From contig NZ_CAJQUM010000001.1 in the NCBI RefSeq assembly GCF_907163265.1, forward strand, positions 62,001-126,000: 64,000 bases of DNA, given 5' to 3'. The DNA is from Georgfuchsia toluolica. GTDB taxonomy: Bacteria; Pseudomonadota; Gammaproteobacteria; Burkholderiales; Rhodocyclaceae. Shown here piece after piece: positions 56,726 to 64,000 of this stretch (position 1 is its first letter; every line of letters begins with the position of its first letter). The position numbers were made by a program, and so were the translations under genes. A model generated the notes under the pieces. It ran no database searches, was not told the origin of the DNA, and was given only the letters and a program-made list of their open reading frames with translations.

Positions 56726-57655
56726 TTGCGTCAATACGGACATTGGTTGCTGCATGCGGTATTGGTAGCTTTGATTGGAACCGTCAGCACCGGCGCTTTG
56801 GCCGAAGAACTGACGGTTCGGCTGGTCGTTGGCAGCGATAGTGCGTTCGCCAGCGAGACGGCGAGCCGCCTGCAAAAACTGCTTGAACAGTCCGCACCCG
56901 GTATTGCACTGGAACGAGTGGATATTGCATCCCTGCCAGCCGCTTCATCGACGAGCTCGGCAAGTCTGGTGGTGACGCTGGGTGATGTGGCATGGCAAGC
57001 GGCCGCCGCCGTGTCCGCCCGGGATAGTCCGGTGCTGGCCCTGATGCCACGCCACCATGCCTATGAAGCATTGATGAAACGCTCGCCACGCAGTGCTTCG
57101 GCGCTTTTTCTCGAACAGCCGATTAACCGCATGCTGAATCTGGTTAGTCTGCTCAAGCCGCGCGACACAAGAGTGGGCGTTGTGCTTGGCCCGGCCACGC
57201 AGGGAATGGCATCCAGGTTGCAGGAGGCATCGGGCGAGCGCAAACAGCGATTGCGGCTGGAGACGGTCAGCGAGGAAGCCGCGGTGGGACGGGCATTGGC
57301 CCGTGTGATTCAGGATGCGAACATATTGGTTGCCATCCCCGATCCGGTAGTGCATACCGCCAATACCGTGCAATCCATTCTTTTGATGAGCTACCAGGCT
57401 GATATCCCGGTGATCGGTTATTCAGCTGCATATCAGCGTGCCGGTGCCATGGTGTCGATATATACAACCCCGGAGCAACTCTCCCGGCAAGCCGCGGAAA
57501 CGATCATTGCCTGGCGCCAGGGCAAAGGTCTGCCACCAACCCAGGAGCCGAAATATTTCACTATAGGCATCAACACCACTGTGGCGCGTTCGCTCGGGAT
57601 CGAATTGCCGGACGCCGTCACTCTGGAGCAGAAACTGCGCGTGATGAAGGAATGA
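56726..57655 (+). CDS. ABC-type substrate-binding-protein-like periplasmic protein
   Basis: The frame is open from GTG 56657, but TTG 56726 behind GGAGGG gives a cleaner 309-residue product. This has a signal peptide (HWLLHAVLVALIGTVSTGAL, then AEE). The body (LMKRSPRSASALFLEQPINR, RVGVVLGPATQGMASRLQEA, VYTPEQLSRQAAETI-like region near the end) resembles the ABC_sub_bind family, which binds small ligands. No permease or ATPase gene is adjacent. It directly follows the TonB receptor and may act with it. Confidence 0.78.
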   Translation: MRQYGHWLLHAVLVALIGTVSTGALAEELTVRLVVGSDSAFASETASRLQKLLEQSAPGIALERVDIASLPAASSTSSASLVVTLGDVAWQAAAAVSARDSPVLALMPRHHAYEALMKRSPRSASALFLEQPINRMLNLVSLLKPRDTRVGVVLGPATQGMASRLQEASGERKQRLRLETVSEEAAVGRALARVIQDANILVAIPDPVVHTANTVQSILLMSYQADIPVIGYSAAYQRAGAMVSIYTTPEQLSRQAAETIIAWRQGKGLPPTQEPKYFTIGINTTVARSLGIELPDAVTLEQKLRVMKE

Positions 57656-57837
57656 GTTCTTTCAATCAAAAAGATGCCAGTGCCGCCTGAGGCGATGATG
57701 AATGCGTTGTAATTTATAGCCATTCGGCCATTCGGCGGTTAATCAAAGCCGATACAATAGGATTCCAACGCTTCCGTAAAAATAGCCGTCTTCATGAACC
57801 GCCGCCAACGTTTGTCACATTATTAATAGGGGGGAAC

Positions 57838-58281
57838 ATGCAATTTGAATGGTGGCAGTGGCTGGTCGGCGCTGTGGCGCTGGCGTTGCTTGAACTCGCC
57901 GTGCCTGCCTTTGTGCTGATCTGGTTTGCGCTGGGCGCATTGCTGGTGGCGCTGGCGATGCTCGTTCTGCCTTCGCTGACGCTGACAGCGCAACTTGCCA
58001 TCTGGCTGGCTGCCTCATTGGCCATGGTTTATTCGTGGTTCAAGGTGTTCAAGCGAGGCTTCCATAAAACAAGGGTTGGTACCGCCGCTGCCAACGTGCT
58101 TGGCGAAATCGGGCTTCTGGCTCACGCGGTAGCGCCGTTCGAAAAAGGGGAAGTGCGGTTCCAGAAGCCGCTGCTCGGGGCGGAATCCTGGCCCTGCATA
58201 GCGGATAGCGCCATTGCCGCCGGCGAGCGCGTCAAGGTTATTGCGGTTGAGGGCAGCATGCTCAAAGTCGCCAAGGTCTGA
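57838..58281 (+). CDS. NfeD-family membrane protein
   Basis: The 147-residue protein begins with EWWQWLVGAVALALLELAVP, followed by further hydrophobic helices to about residue 70. A C-terminal OB-fold domain follows (about 80-147; GTAAANVLGEIGLLAHAVAP, WPCIADSAIAAGERVKVIA). NfeD proteins pair with SPFH proteins such as the next gene, 17 bases downstream, in membrane quality control. The 182 bases upstream (57656-57837) contain no gene. Confidence 0.9.
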   Translation: MQFEWWQWLVGAVALALLELAVPAFVLIWFALGALLVALAMLVLPSLTLTAQLAIWLAASLAMVYSWFKVFKRGFHKTRVGTAAANVLGEIGLLAHAVAPFEKGEVRFQKPLLGAESWPCIADSAIAAGERVKVIAVEGSMLKVAKV

Positions 58282-58298
58282 ACATAAAAGGGGAAATC

Positions 58299-59156
58299 AT
58301 GGAAGCCGGATTTACTGTCATCGTTGCGCTGCTGATATTTGCCGTTGTCACTCTTGCCAAGGGGGTGCGCATCGTGCCGCAGGGCGAGGAATGGATTGTC
58401 GAACGCCTCGGCAAGTACCACGGCACGCTGCTGCCGGGCCTCAACATCATCCTTCCCTACCTGGATCGCATTGCCTACAAGCTGGTCACCAAGGACATCA
58501 TTCTCGATGTGCAGGAGCAGGAAGTCATCACGCGCGACAACGCGGTGATCCTCACCAATGCCATCGCCTTCATCAAGGTGACCGACCCGATCAAGGCCGT
58601 CTATGGCGTCACCGATTTTTCCGAAGCGATCCGCAACATGATCATGACTACGTTGCGTTCGATCATCGGCGAAATGAGCCTGGACGAAGCCCTGACCAAC
58701 CGCGACAAGATCAAGGCCCGCTTGCGCGAAAGCATCGCCGACGAAGCCATCGACTGGGGCCTTACCGTCAAGTCGGTGGAAATCCAGGATATCAAGCCAT
58801 CGGAATCCATGCAGAAAGCCATGGAAGCTCAGGCCTCCGCCGAGCGCGAACGCAAGGCCATGGTGACCAAGGCTGAAGGTATCAAGCAATCAGCCATCCT
58901 GCAGTCAGAAGCCAGGCTCGAAGCGGCCCGGCGCGATGCCGAAGCGCAGGTGACGCTGGCCGAGGCGAGCGCTGAATCCATTCGTCGCGTCGCCAGTGCC
59001 ATCGGCCAGCAGGATGCTCCAATGCGTTACATGCTCGGCGAGAAATATCTTGCCGCCATGGGCAAGCTGGCCGATTCGGCGAATGCCAAGACCATTGTGC
59101 TGCCTGCGGATTTGCAGGAGAGCATCAGGGGTATTTTAGGCAGGTCGCGCGAATGA
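58299..59156 (+). CDS. SPFH/Band-7 domain protein (QmcA/stomatin-like)
   Basis: The 285-residue protein has one N-terminal membrane helix (about 4-22) followed by an SPFH domain: VRIVPQGEEWIVERLGKYHG, TRDNAVILTNAIAFIKVTDP and MIMTTLRSIIGEMSLDEALT. A charged coiled-coil (AEARREAQ-like, about 170-245) precedes a C-terminal tail. It forms large membrane rings and works with NfeD proteins, as the operon suggests. Confidence 0.94.
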   Translation: MEAGFTVIVALLIFAVVTLAKGVRIVPQGEEWIVERLGKYHGTLLPGLNIILPYLDRIAYKLVTKDIILDVQEQEVITRDNAVILTNAIAFIKVTDPIKAVYGVTDFSEAIRNMIMTTLRSIIGEMSLDEALTNRDKIKARLRESIADEAIDWGLTVKSVEIQDIKPSESMQKAMEAQASAERERKAMVTKAEGIKQSAILQSEARLEAARRDAEAQVTLAEASAESIRRVASAIGQQDAPMRYMLGEKYLAAMGKLADSANAKTIVLPADLQESIRGILGRSRE

Positions 59157-59182
59157 GACTTAACGGAATTTTGTTGGACTGA

Positions 59183-59545
59183 CTATTTGGCGCCGAGGAT
59201 GATCGTATGGCGAAAGCGTGCCGGAGCATGGGAAAATATAACGGACCAGGCGACAATTACCCAGAAAATCAGCGATCTGGAGGCCTCATGGGTGATCATC
59301 AGGCCGTATAGTGCAAGCTTCACAATGACAGCCAGACCCGCAACTTCACGCAGGTGATCGGGATTTCTCCACAGATCAAGGATCAGTATCGCAACTCCTG
59401 AACAGGCGACGGCGACAGGAGCATTGAAGGCACCGGCCGGGGCACCGAGCATGCTGGCTCCCAGTGCGATCACCGCAGCTATATGGAGTCCGCGCAGAAC
59501 GACGTGAGCCCAGCGCCGAATCCTGGAACCTCGAAACGATGTCAT
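59183..59545 (-). CDS. Small four-helix membrane protein of unknown function
   Basis: From ATG 59545 there are 120 residues with four hydrophobic segments (LHIAAVIALGASML, APVAVACSGVAILILDLW, GLAVIVKLALYGLMI, SLIFWVIVAWSVIF). The longer frame to 59842 is a shadow of moeA. ATG 59545 overlaps the moeA stop by four bases, so it is coupled to moeA. I do not recognise a family with a known role. Confidence 0.75.
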   Translation of the reverse strand: MTSFRGSRIRRWAHVVLRGLHIAAVIALGASMLGAPAGAFNAPVAVACSGVAILILDLWRNPDHLREVAGLAVIVKLALYGLMITHEASRSLIFWVIVAWSVIFSHAPARFRHTIILGAK

Positions 59546-60753
59546 GGCTGGCAATGAGGTCCGGGCACGAACTTGACCATGTCGCCGACGCAAACCGTAA
59601 CGCCGGCGGGTATCGCCGCAACGCCATCCGCCCACACGGCGGACGATATGATGGCCGAATCCTGCGTCGGATAAAGGTCCAGTCCGCCTTCGGCATTGCG
59701 CCGCACACGCACGAACTCCATGCGATTGCCCTTTACGCTGTAGCTGAAGTCGGCACGCAACGACTGGGGCGGAGACTCGATCATTGAATAGCCCTGACAA
59801 CGACGCAAGAACGGCGCAACCAGCGTCAGCAGGCCGCACCACACGGAAACCGGGTTCCCCGGCAAGCCGATGAAGGCAGCTTCGCGACCGTTGTCGCGAA
59901 CCGATCCGAAGGCGAGCGGCTTGCCGGGCTTGGATGCAATCTTCCAGACATCGATGCGTCCTTCGGCGCGAACGGCGGCAATGACGTGATCCTCGTCTCC
60001 TTCCGACATGCCGCCACTGGTAACAATGACATCGGCGCGCGCGGCCGCATTCCGCAGTGCTGCCTGAGTGGCTTCCCTGTTGTCAGGGATGATTCCGAGA
60101 TCGAAGATATCCACGCCGATGTCTTCGAGAAATCCGCGCATGACATATCGATTGGAGTTGTAGATGTGGCCGGGAGGAAGCGGCTCGCCGGGCGTTGTGA
60201 GTTCAGAGCCGGTAAAGAAAATCGCGACACGCAAACGGCGGTACACGGTGACGTCGGCAATACCCACGGATGCGGCAAGGCCGAGCGCGGCGGCTGAAAG
60301 TCTGCTGCCCGCGGGCAGAATAATCTGGCCTGTTTTTATAGCTGAGCCAATCAGTCGAACATGATCGCCGGGAGAAGGCACGGTATTGATCGTCACGCTG
60401 TCGCCATCGGTCGTGCAAAACTCCTGCATCACCACAGTGTCTGCTCCGTCAGGTATCTGTGCTCCGGTGAAGATGCGGGCGGCACTTCCCTGCGGCAGCG
60501 GTTTTGCCGCGTCGCCGGCAGTCACGCGCTGGCTTACCGGCAATCGCGTGCCACTGAACGCCACATCGCTGGCACGCAGTGCGTATCCGTCCATGGCGGT
60601 ATTGGAGAAGGGCGGGACGGTCATTGGCGACACCAGATCACGCGCCAAGGCGCGGCTGAAGGCTGCGGCGAGATCAATCTCCTCGGTTTCAGAAACGGGC
60701 GTCGATGAGGTGAGCAGAGCAGCCTTGGCGGCTTCGAAGGGCATTAAGCTCAT
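59542..60753 (-). CDS. moeA: Molybdopterin molybdenumtransferase MoeA
   Basis: The 403-residue protein inserts molybdate into adenylylated molybdopterin. It has VPPFSNTAMDGYALRASDV at the N-terminus, GSAARIFTGAQIPDGADTVV and the MoCF motif DVIVTSGGMSEGDEDHVIAA. FIGLPGNPVSVWCGLLTLVA lies near the C-terminal domain. It implies molybdoenzymes in the organism. A 95-base gap separates it from the peroxiredoxin gene upstream in the same orientation. Confidence 0.96.
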   Translation of the reverse strand: MSLMPFEAAKAALLTSSTPVSETEEIDLAAAFSRALARDLVSPMTVPPFSNTAMDGYALRASDVAFSGTRLPVSQRVTAGDAAKPLPQGSAARIFTGAQIPDGADTVVMQEFCTTDGDSVTINTVPSPGDHVRLIGSAIKTGQIILPAGSRLSAAALGLAASVGIADVTVYRRLRVAIFFTGSELTTPGEPLPPGHIYNSNRYVMRGFLEDIGVDIFDLGIIPDNREATQAALRNAAARADVIVTSGGMSEGDEDHVIAAVRAEGRIDVWKIASKPGKPLAFGSVRDNGREAAFIGLPGNPVSVWCGLLTLVAPFLRRCQGYSMIESPPQSLRADFSYSVKGNRMEFVRVRRNAEGGLDLYPTQDSAIISSAVWADGVAAIPAGVTVCVGDMVKFVPGPHCQP

Positions 60754-60848
60754 AGAGAGTGAAATGAGAATGATCGATGGTGTGACTGACGGTCGAGATC
60801 ATGCCACGAACGCTGGCCAATTGATGTGATCCTGACAATGACTGTTTC

Positions 60849-61385
60849 TTACTTGTGTGCTGCTGCCCAGGCGCGAACCGCATTGAGCGTGTTCTCAACA
60901 TGTTTGTCGGGTGACATGGCGCTGTAGGCGTAGATGATCTTCCCGTCTGGTGTGATGACATAAGAAACACGGTTGGCCCAGCCGCTTTTCCAGGCCAGCA
61001 CGGAATCATAGCTCTTGGTGATGCGTCCATCGGGGTCAGCGGCAACCGCAAATTTACTGCGGCATTCACTGACCGAGAACCTGTTGAGCGTGTCGATGTT
61101 GTCGGTGGAGATGCCGATCACCGTGGCGTGCTGTTCCTTGAATTTATCGACTGCCTCGGCGAAGTTGTGGGCTTCGATGGTGCAGCCGGAGGTGAATGCC
61201 GCAGGATAGAAATACAGTACCACCGGGCCTTGCTTGAGAGTCTCCGCCAGCGAGAAGCCAAATACCTTGCCGCCGAGGGAGGCTTGCGTCGTGAAGTCGG
61301 GCGCCATGTCGCCGGGCTTGAGCTCGGCAAATGCGTATGCCGGGAGGAGGGCGATCAGTGTAAGGAAGGCAAATAGTCGTTTCAA
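60849..61385 (-). CDS. Secreted peroxiredoxin (PrxQ/Bcp type)
   Basis: The 178-residue protein has a signal peptide (MKRLFAFLTLIALLPAYAFA), so it is probably periplasmic. The thioredoxin-like fold has PGDMAPDFTTQASLGGK and the peroxidatic Cys68 in FYPAAFTSGC (PxxxTxxC). A second Cys108 (VSECRSKF) may be the resolving one. It reduces hydroperoxides. It lies between moeA and suhB on the same strand. Confidence 0.9.
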   Translation of the reverse strand: MKRLFAFLTLIALLPAYAFAELKPGDMAPDFTTQASLGGKVFGFSLAETLKQGPVVLYFYPAAFTSGCTIEAHNFAEAVDKFKEQHATVIGISTDNIDTLNRFSVSECRSKFAVAADPDGRITKSYDSVLAWKSGWANRVSYVITPDGKIIYAYSAMSPDKHVENTLNAVRAWAAAHK

Positions 61386-61421
61386 TTTTGCTCCTTCGTC
61401 AAAAACAAATAAGACCGGTCG

Positions 61422-62231
61422 TCAGGCTTCAAGTTTCGCTGTCAGATGCGGAGCAATGGTTTGCACCAGTTGGGCAAAGACCTTGGGGGTACCACCGATG
61501 ATATTGCCGGTGTTCATGTAATCATTCTCGCCGGAAAAATCGCCGACCAGGCCGCCAGCCTCGCTGATGAGCAGGGTGCCGGCCGCCATGTCCCACGGCG
61601 CAAGGCCGAGTTCCCAAAAGCCGTCGAGACGGCCGCAGGCGACGTAGGCGAGGTCGAGCGAGGCGGCGCCGGGGCGGCGCATGCCCCCGGTTTTTTTCGC
61701 GAGCTCCTTGAAGATGGCGAGGTAGGCATCGACATGGTCGAACACGCGATAGGGGAAGCCGGTACCGATCAGCGAGTCTTCGAGCTTGGCGCGTTTGGAA
61801 ACGCGAATGCGTTTGTCGTTGAGAAAGGCGCCGCCGCCCTTGCTGGCGGTGAACAATTCATTGCGGTTGGGATCGAAGACAACGGCATGGGTCATGACGC
61901 CCTTGTGGGCGACGCCGATCGAAATTGCATACTGCGGAAAACCGTGAATGAAGTTGGTGGTGCCATCGAGCGGATCGATTATCCACTGGTAGTCCGATTT
62001 GCCCGCCGCGCCTGCTTGCGCCCCGCTTTCCTCTGCTAAGATCGAATGGTCGGGATAGGTGTCTCGAATGGTGGCGATGATTTCATCCTCCGCCGCGCGA
62101 TCCACCTCGGTGACGTAATCGCTTTGTTGTTTGGTGCTGACCGTAAGCTGGCTGATGTCGCGGCTGGCGCGGCTGATGATCTTGCCCGCGTTGAGCGCGG
62201 CTTTTTTGGCGATATTCAGGGTGGGATGCAT
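61422..62231 (-). CDS. suhB: Inositol monophosphatase family protein SuhB
   Basis: The 269-residue Mg-dependent phosphatase has the first metal site in ILAEESG (about 64-70), the second in WIIDPLDGTTNFIHGFPQYA (Asp86, Asp89) and the third in GLAPWDMAAGTLLISEAGG. SuhB also joins the rRNA antitermination complex in enterobacteria. The gene diverges from trmJ across 65 bases. Confidence 0.95.
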   Translation of the reverse strand: MHPTLNIAKKAALNAGKIISRASRDISQLTVSTKQQSDYVTEVDRAAEDEIIATIRDTYPDHSILAEESGAQAGAAGKSDYQWIIDPLDGTTNFIHGFPQYAISIGVAHKGVMTHAVVFDPNRNELFTASKGGGAFLNDKRIRVSKRAKLEDSLIGTGFPYRVFDHVDAYLAIFKELAKKTGGMRRPGAASLDLAYVACGRLDGFWELGLAPWDMAAGTLLISEAGGLVGDFSGENDYMNTGNIIGGTPKVFAQLVQTIAPHLTAKLEA

Positions 62232-62296
62232 GGGGAAGGGGGAAGCAAACTGCGCCGGGGTCGGCCGAGGCCCGAATTCTATATGAAGCCACTACT

Positions 62297-63040
62297 GTGA
62301 TCCCACCTTTGCCGCTCGAGCGCATTCGCGTTGTGCTCTCCCATCCCAGTCATCCGGGCAATATCGGCGCAGCGGCGCGCGCCATGAAAACCATGGGCCT
62401 GTCGCAACTGGTGCTGGTAAATCCACGCCGCTTTCCCGATCCACAGGCCGAAACGATGGCCGTTGGTGCTGATGACCTTCTGATCAATGCGCGAGTCGTC
62501 GATACCCTCTCCGCAGCCTTGAGCGGCACTCTGTTCGCGACTGCCATTACCGCTCGCCGCCGCGAACTGGCGGTGGAGCCGCTGTGGGCGCGCGAGGCAG
62601 CGGTGGAGCTGGTGAATGAGGCCGCCAGCGGCGATGTCGCACTCGTGTTTGGCAACGAGACTGCAGGGCTTTCCAACGACGAGGTGGCGCTATGTCGGCG
62701 CTGGGCCTCGATTCCGGCCCAGTCCGGCTACAGCTCGCTCAACCTGGCGCAGGCGGTGCAGGTAATGTGCTACGAACTGCGCATGGCGGCGCTCGACCCA
62801 GGTTCGCCGCCACCGATAGCCGATGCCGGCCAGCCAGCCAGTCATGACGATGTGGAGGGCTTGCTGGCGCATATCGAACGCACTGCCATCGAGACCGGCT
62901 ATCTGAATCCGGCCCATCCCAAGCGCTTTCCGCTGCGTATGCGGCGCCTGCTGGCCCGTGCACGCATTGAGCAGGAGGAAATCAGCATGCTGCGCGGCAT
63001 GCTGACGGCCATTGCAAAACTGACGAAAAAGGTTGACTGA
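62297..63040 (+). CDS. trmJ: tRNA (cytidine/uridine-2'-O-)-methyltransferase TrmJ
   Basis: The 247-residue SPOUT enzyme methylates position 32 in tRNA anticodon loops. It starts RIRVVLSHPSHPGNIGAAAR and has VFGNETAGLSNDEVALCRRW and PAQSGYSSLNLAQAVQVMCY, the SAM-binding knot. A C-terminal extension of about 80 residues, usual in TrmJ, is present. It lies upstream of cysE and iscR, a common arrangement. Confidence 0.95.
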   Translation: MIPPLPLERIRVVLSHPSHPGNIGAAARAMKTMGLSQLVLVNPRRFPDPQAETMAVGADDLLINARVVDTLSAALSGTLFATAITARRRELAVEPLWAREAAVELVNEAASGDVALVFGNETAGLSNDEVALCRRWASIPAQSGYSSLNLAQAVQVMCYELRMAALDPGSPPPIADAGQPASHDDVEGLLAHIERTAIETGYLNPAHPKRFPLRMRRLLARARIEQEEISMLRGMLTAIAKLTKKVD

Positions 63041-63091
63041 TATGCGTGGTTTTTTTACAGTCAAAGACCTTATTAATTGAGGGAAATATTT

Positions 63092-63844
63092 GTGTTCTCA
63101 CATTTGCGCGAAGATCTCGCCTGCGTATTCCAGCGTGACCCTGCTGCCCGTACCACTTGGGAGGTTATCACCTGCTATCCGGGTTTTCATGCGCTGACGC
63201 TGCACCGGTTCTCGCACTGGTTGTGGGGGTTGCGTTTGCGCTGGCTGGGGCGTTTTGTTTCGCATTTCACGCGCTGGCTTACCGGCATCGAGATACATCC
63301 CGGCGCGAGCATCGGTCACCGCGTGTTCATTGACCACGGCATGGGTGTGGTGATCGGTGAGACCGCCGTGATCGGCGACGACTGCACGCTCTACCATGGC
63401 GTCACGCTGGGCGGGACTTCCTGGAACAAGGGCAAGCGCCATCCCACGCTGCAACAAGGCGTTGTCATCGGTGCCGGGGCGAAGGTTCTTGGTCCGATTG
63501 TCATCGGCGCCGGTGCGAAAATAGGGTCAAATGCGGTAGTCGTCCGAGACGTAAAACCCGGCGCGACGGCTGTCGGCATTCCGGCCCGGGTGATCGAGTC
63601 GGTAAAGGATCAGGTTCGCGAGGACAAGGCGGAAAAACTCGGTTTCTCGGCTTATGCGGTCACCCGTAACGAGGACGACCCGCTGGCACAGGCTATTCAT
63701 GGCCTGCTGGATCATGCGGTCGAAACCGACCGCCGTATTGAACGTCTGCTGCACTACATCGAGCGTGCCGGCGTTTCGGTCGAGGATGATATGGCGACCG
63801 CAAACAAGTTCGATCCGAATTACCTCTCAAAAATAGTTGACTAA
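63092..63844 (+). CDS. cysE: Serine O-acetyltransferase
   Basis: From GTG 63092, behind GAGGGA, the protein has 250 residues starting [20 protein letters not shown]. The left-handed beta-helix has [40 protein letters not shown] and [16 protein letters not shown]. It makes O-acetylserine for cysteine synthesis. A C-terminal extension (about residues 180-250) is longer than in some short CysE forms. Its stop codon lies inside the IscR-like operator of the next gene, linking cysteine supply with iron-sulfur assembly. Confidence 0.95.
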   Translation: MFSHLREDLACVFQRDPAARTTWEVITCYPGFHALTLHRFSHWLWGLRLRWLGRFVSHFTRWLTGIEIHPGASIGHRVFIDHGMGVVIGETAVIGDDCTLYHGVTLGGTSWNKGKRHPTLQQGVVIGAGAKVLGPIVIGAGAKIGSNAVVVRDVKPGATAVGIPARVIESVKDQVREDKAEKLGFSAYAVTRNEDDPLAQAIHGLLDHAVETDRRIERLLHYIERAGVSVEDDMATANKFDPNYLSKIVD

Positions 63845-63872
63845 GTTAGTCGGGAACTTATACACTTATAAT
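63833..63872 (+). promoter_or_regulatory. iscR promoter with IscR type-1 operator
   Basis: ATAGTTGACTAAGTTAGTCG then GGAAC (63833-63857) agrees closely with the known IscR type-1 site ATASYYGACTRWWWYAGTCRRSTAT. It contains a -35-like TTGACT (63837-63842). A -10 may be TATACA (63859-63864, 16-base spacing) or the perfect TATAAT at 63867-63872. This supports autorepression of iscR by holo-IscR. Confidence 0.75.
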
Positions 63873-63888
63873 CGTCCTATCAACTATG

Positions 63889-63906
63889 ACTCAGTTGTAA
63901 CTGAGT
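63889..63906 (+). promoter_or_regulatory. Perfect palindrome in the iscR leader
   Basis: ACTCAGTT-GT-AACTGAGT is an 8-2-8 perfect inverted repeat 19 bases before the iscR ATG. It could be a second operator or an mRNA hairpin near the ribosome site. It differs from the IscR type-1 pattern. Confidence 0.55.
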
Positions 63907-63924
63907 TACCAAGCGAGGTGTGCT

Positions 63925-64000
63925 ATGAGATTGACAACCAAAGGCCGTTTTGCCGTAAGTGCCATACTGGATCTGGCCATGCATCAACAAGAAGGCCCGG
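63925..64000 (+). CDS. iscR: Fe-S cluster regulator IscR, N-terminal part
   Basis: The window ends 25 codons into the gene. The visible N-terminus [20 protein letters not shown] is the standard winged-helix start of IscR (Rrf2 family). IscR holds a 2Fe-2S cluster and represses the isc operon, which probably follows. GCGAGGTG before ATG 63925 gives a ribosome site. Confidence 0.93.
   Translation, partial: MRLTTKGRFAVSAILDLAMHQQEGP

Noticed and set aside
1-64000. CRISPR array, rRNA or tRNA genes
   Set aside because: No regularly spaced repeats with unique spacers and no conserved RNA-gene sequence were seen while reading the window.

Overview
The window comes from a Gram-negative proteobacterium, most likely a betaproteobacterium. 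The evidence is a polar-type flagellar cluster with a sigma-54 activator, the gene order rpsB-tsf-pyrH-frr-uppS-cdsA-dxr-rseP-bamA-skp-lpxD-fabZ-lpxA-lpxB-rnhB, and cysE next to iscR. Coding DNA is GC-rich, except for an AT-rich patch at about 36.4-38.8 kb. No rRNA, tRNA or CRISPR array was seen. The species cannot be named from the sequence alone.

Region 1 (1-30.6 kb) is nearly the whole flagellum. Hook, rod, ring and junction genes (flgE end, flgF-flgL) lie on the plus strand, followed by a minus-strand HD-GYP c-di-GMP phosphodiesterase. A small accessory pocket (10.26-11.3 kb) holds an unrecognised, apparently frameshifted gene and a BrnT/BrnA-like toxin-antitoxin pair. The export and motor operon fliF-G-H-I-J-K-L-M-N-O-P-Q-R is on the minus strand, divergent from a receiver-less sigma-54 activator and fliE. 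A second minus-strand operon is fliD-fliS-fliT-(second FliK-like)-(FlhB C-domain protein)-ycgR, preceded by fliC and flaG. Sigma-28-like promoters are visible before fliC and, less perfectly, before fliD, the diguanylate cyclase gene and the HD-GYP gene.

Region 2 (30.6-39.5 kb) is a signalling and decay zone: a diguanylate cyclase, a NarL-type response regulator with a receiver-PAS-kinase protein, a dead IS3-family element with both terminal repeats, traces of other transposases, and an AT-rich FixL/FixJ-like two-component pair. It separates the flagellar genes from housekeeping genes.

Region 3 (39.5-54.6 kb) is the tightly packed translation, isoprenoid, phospholipid, outer-membrane assembly and lipid A block, ending with rnhB and a SpoU-family RNA methyltransferase. 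Region 4 (54.6-64 kb) has a TonB-dependent receptor preceded by a ten-G tract, a periplasmic binding-protein-like gene, NfeD and SPFH membrane proteins, moeA, a secreted peroxiredoxin, suhB, trmJ, cysE and the start of iscR with a good IscR-type operator.

The most unusual signal is the amount of dispersed repeat DNA between genes. One mosaic family has three copies inside the flagellar cluster. A second family lies immediately upstream of both fliE and the RNA methyltransferase gene. REP-like palindromes are also present, and a repeat-like block has become part of the flgI reading frame at the signal peptide.
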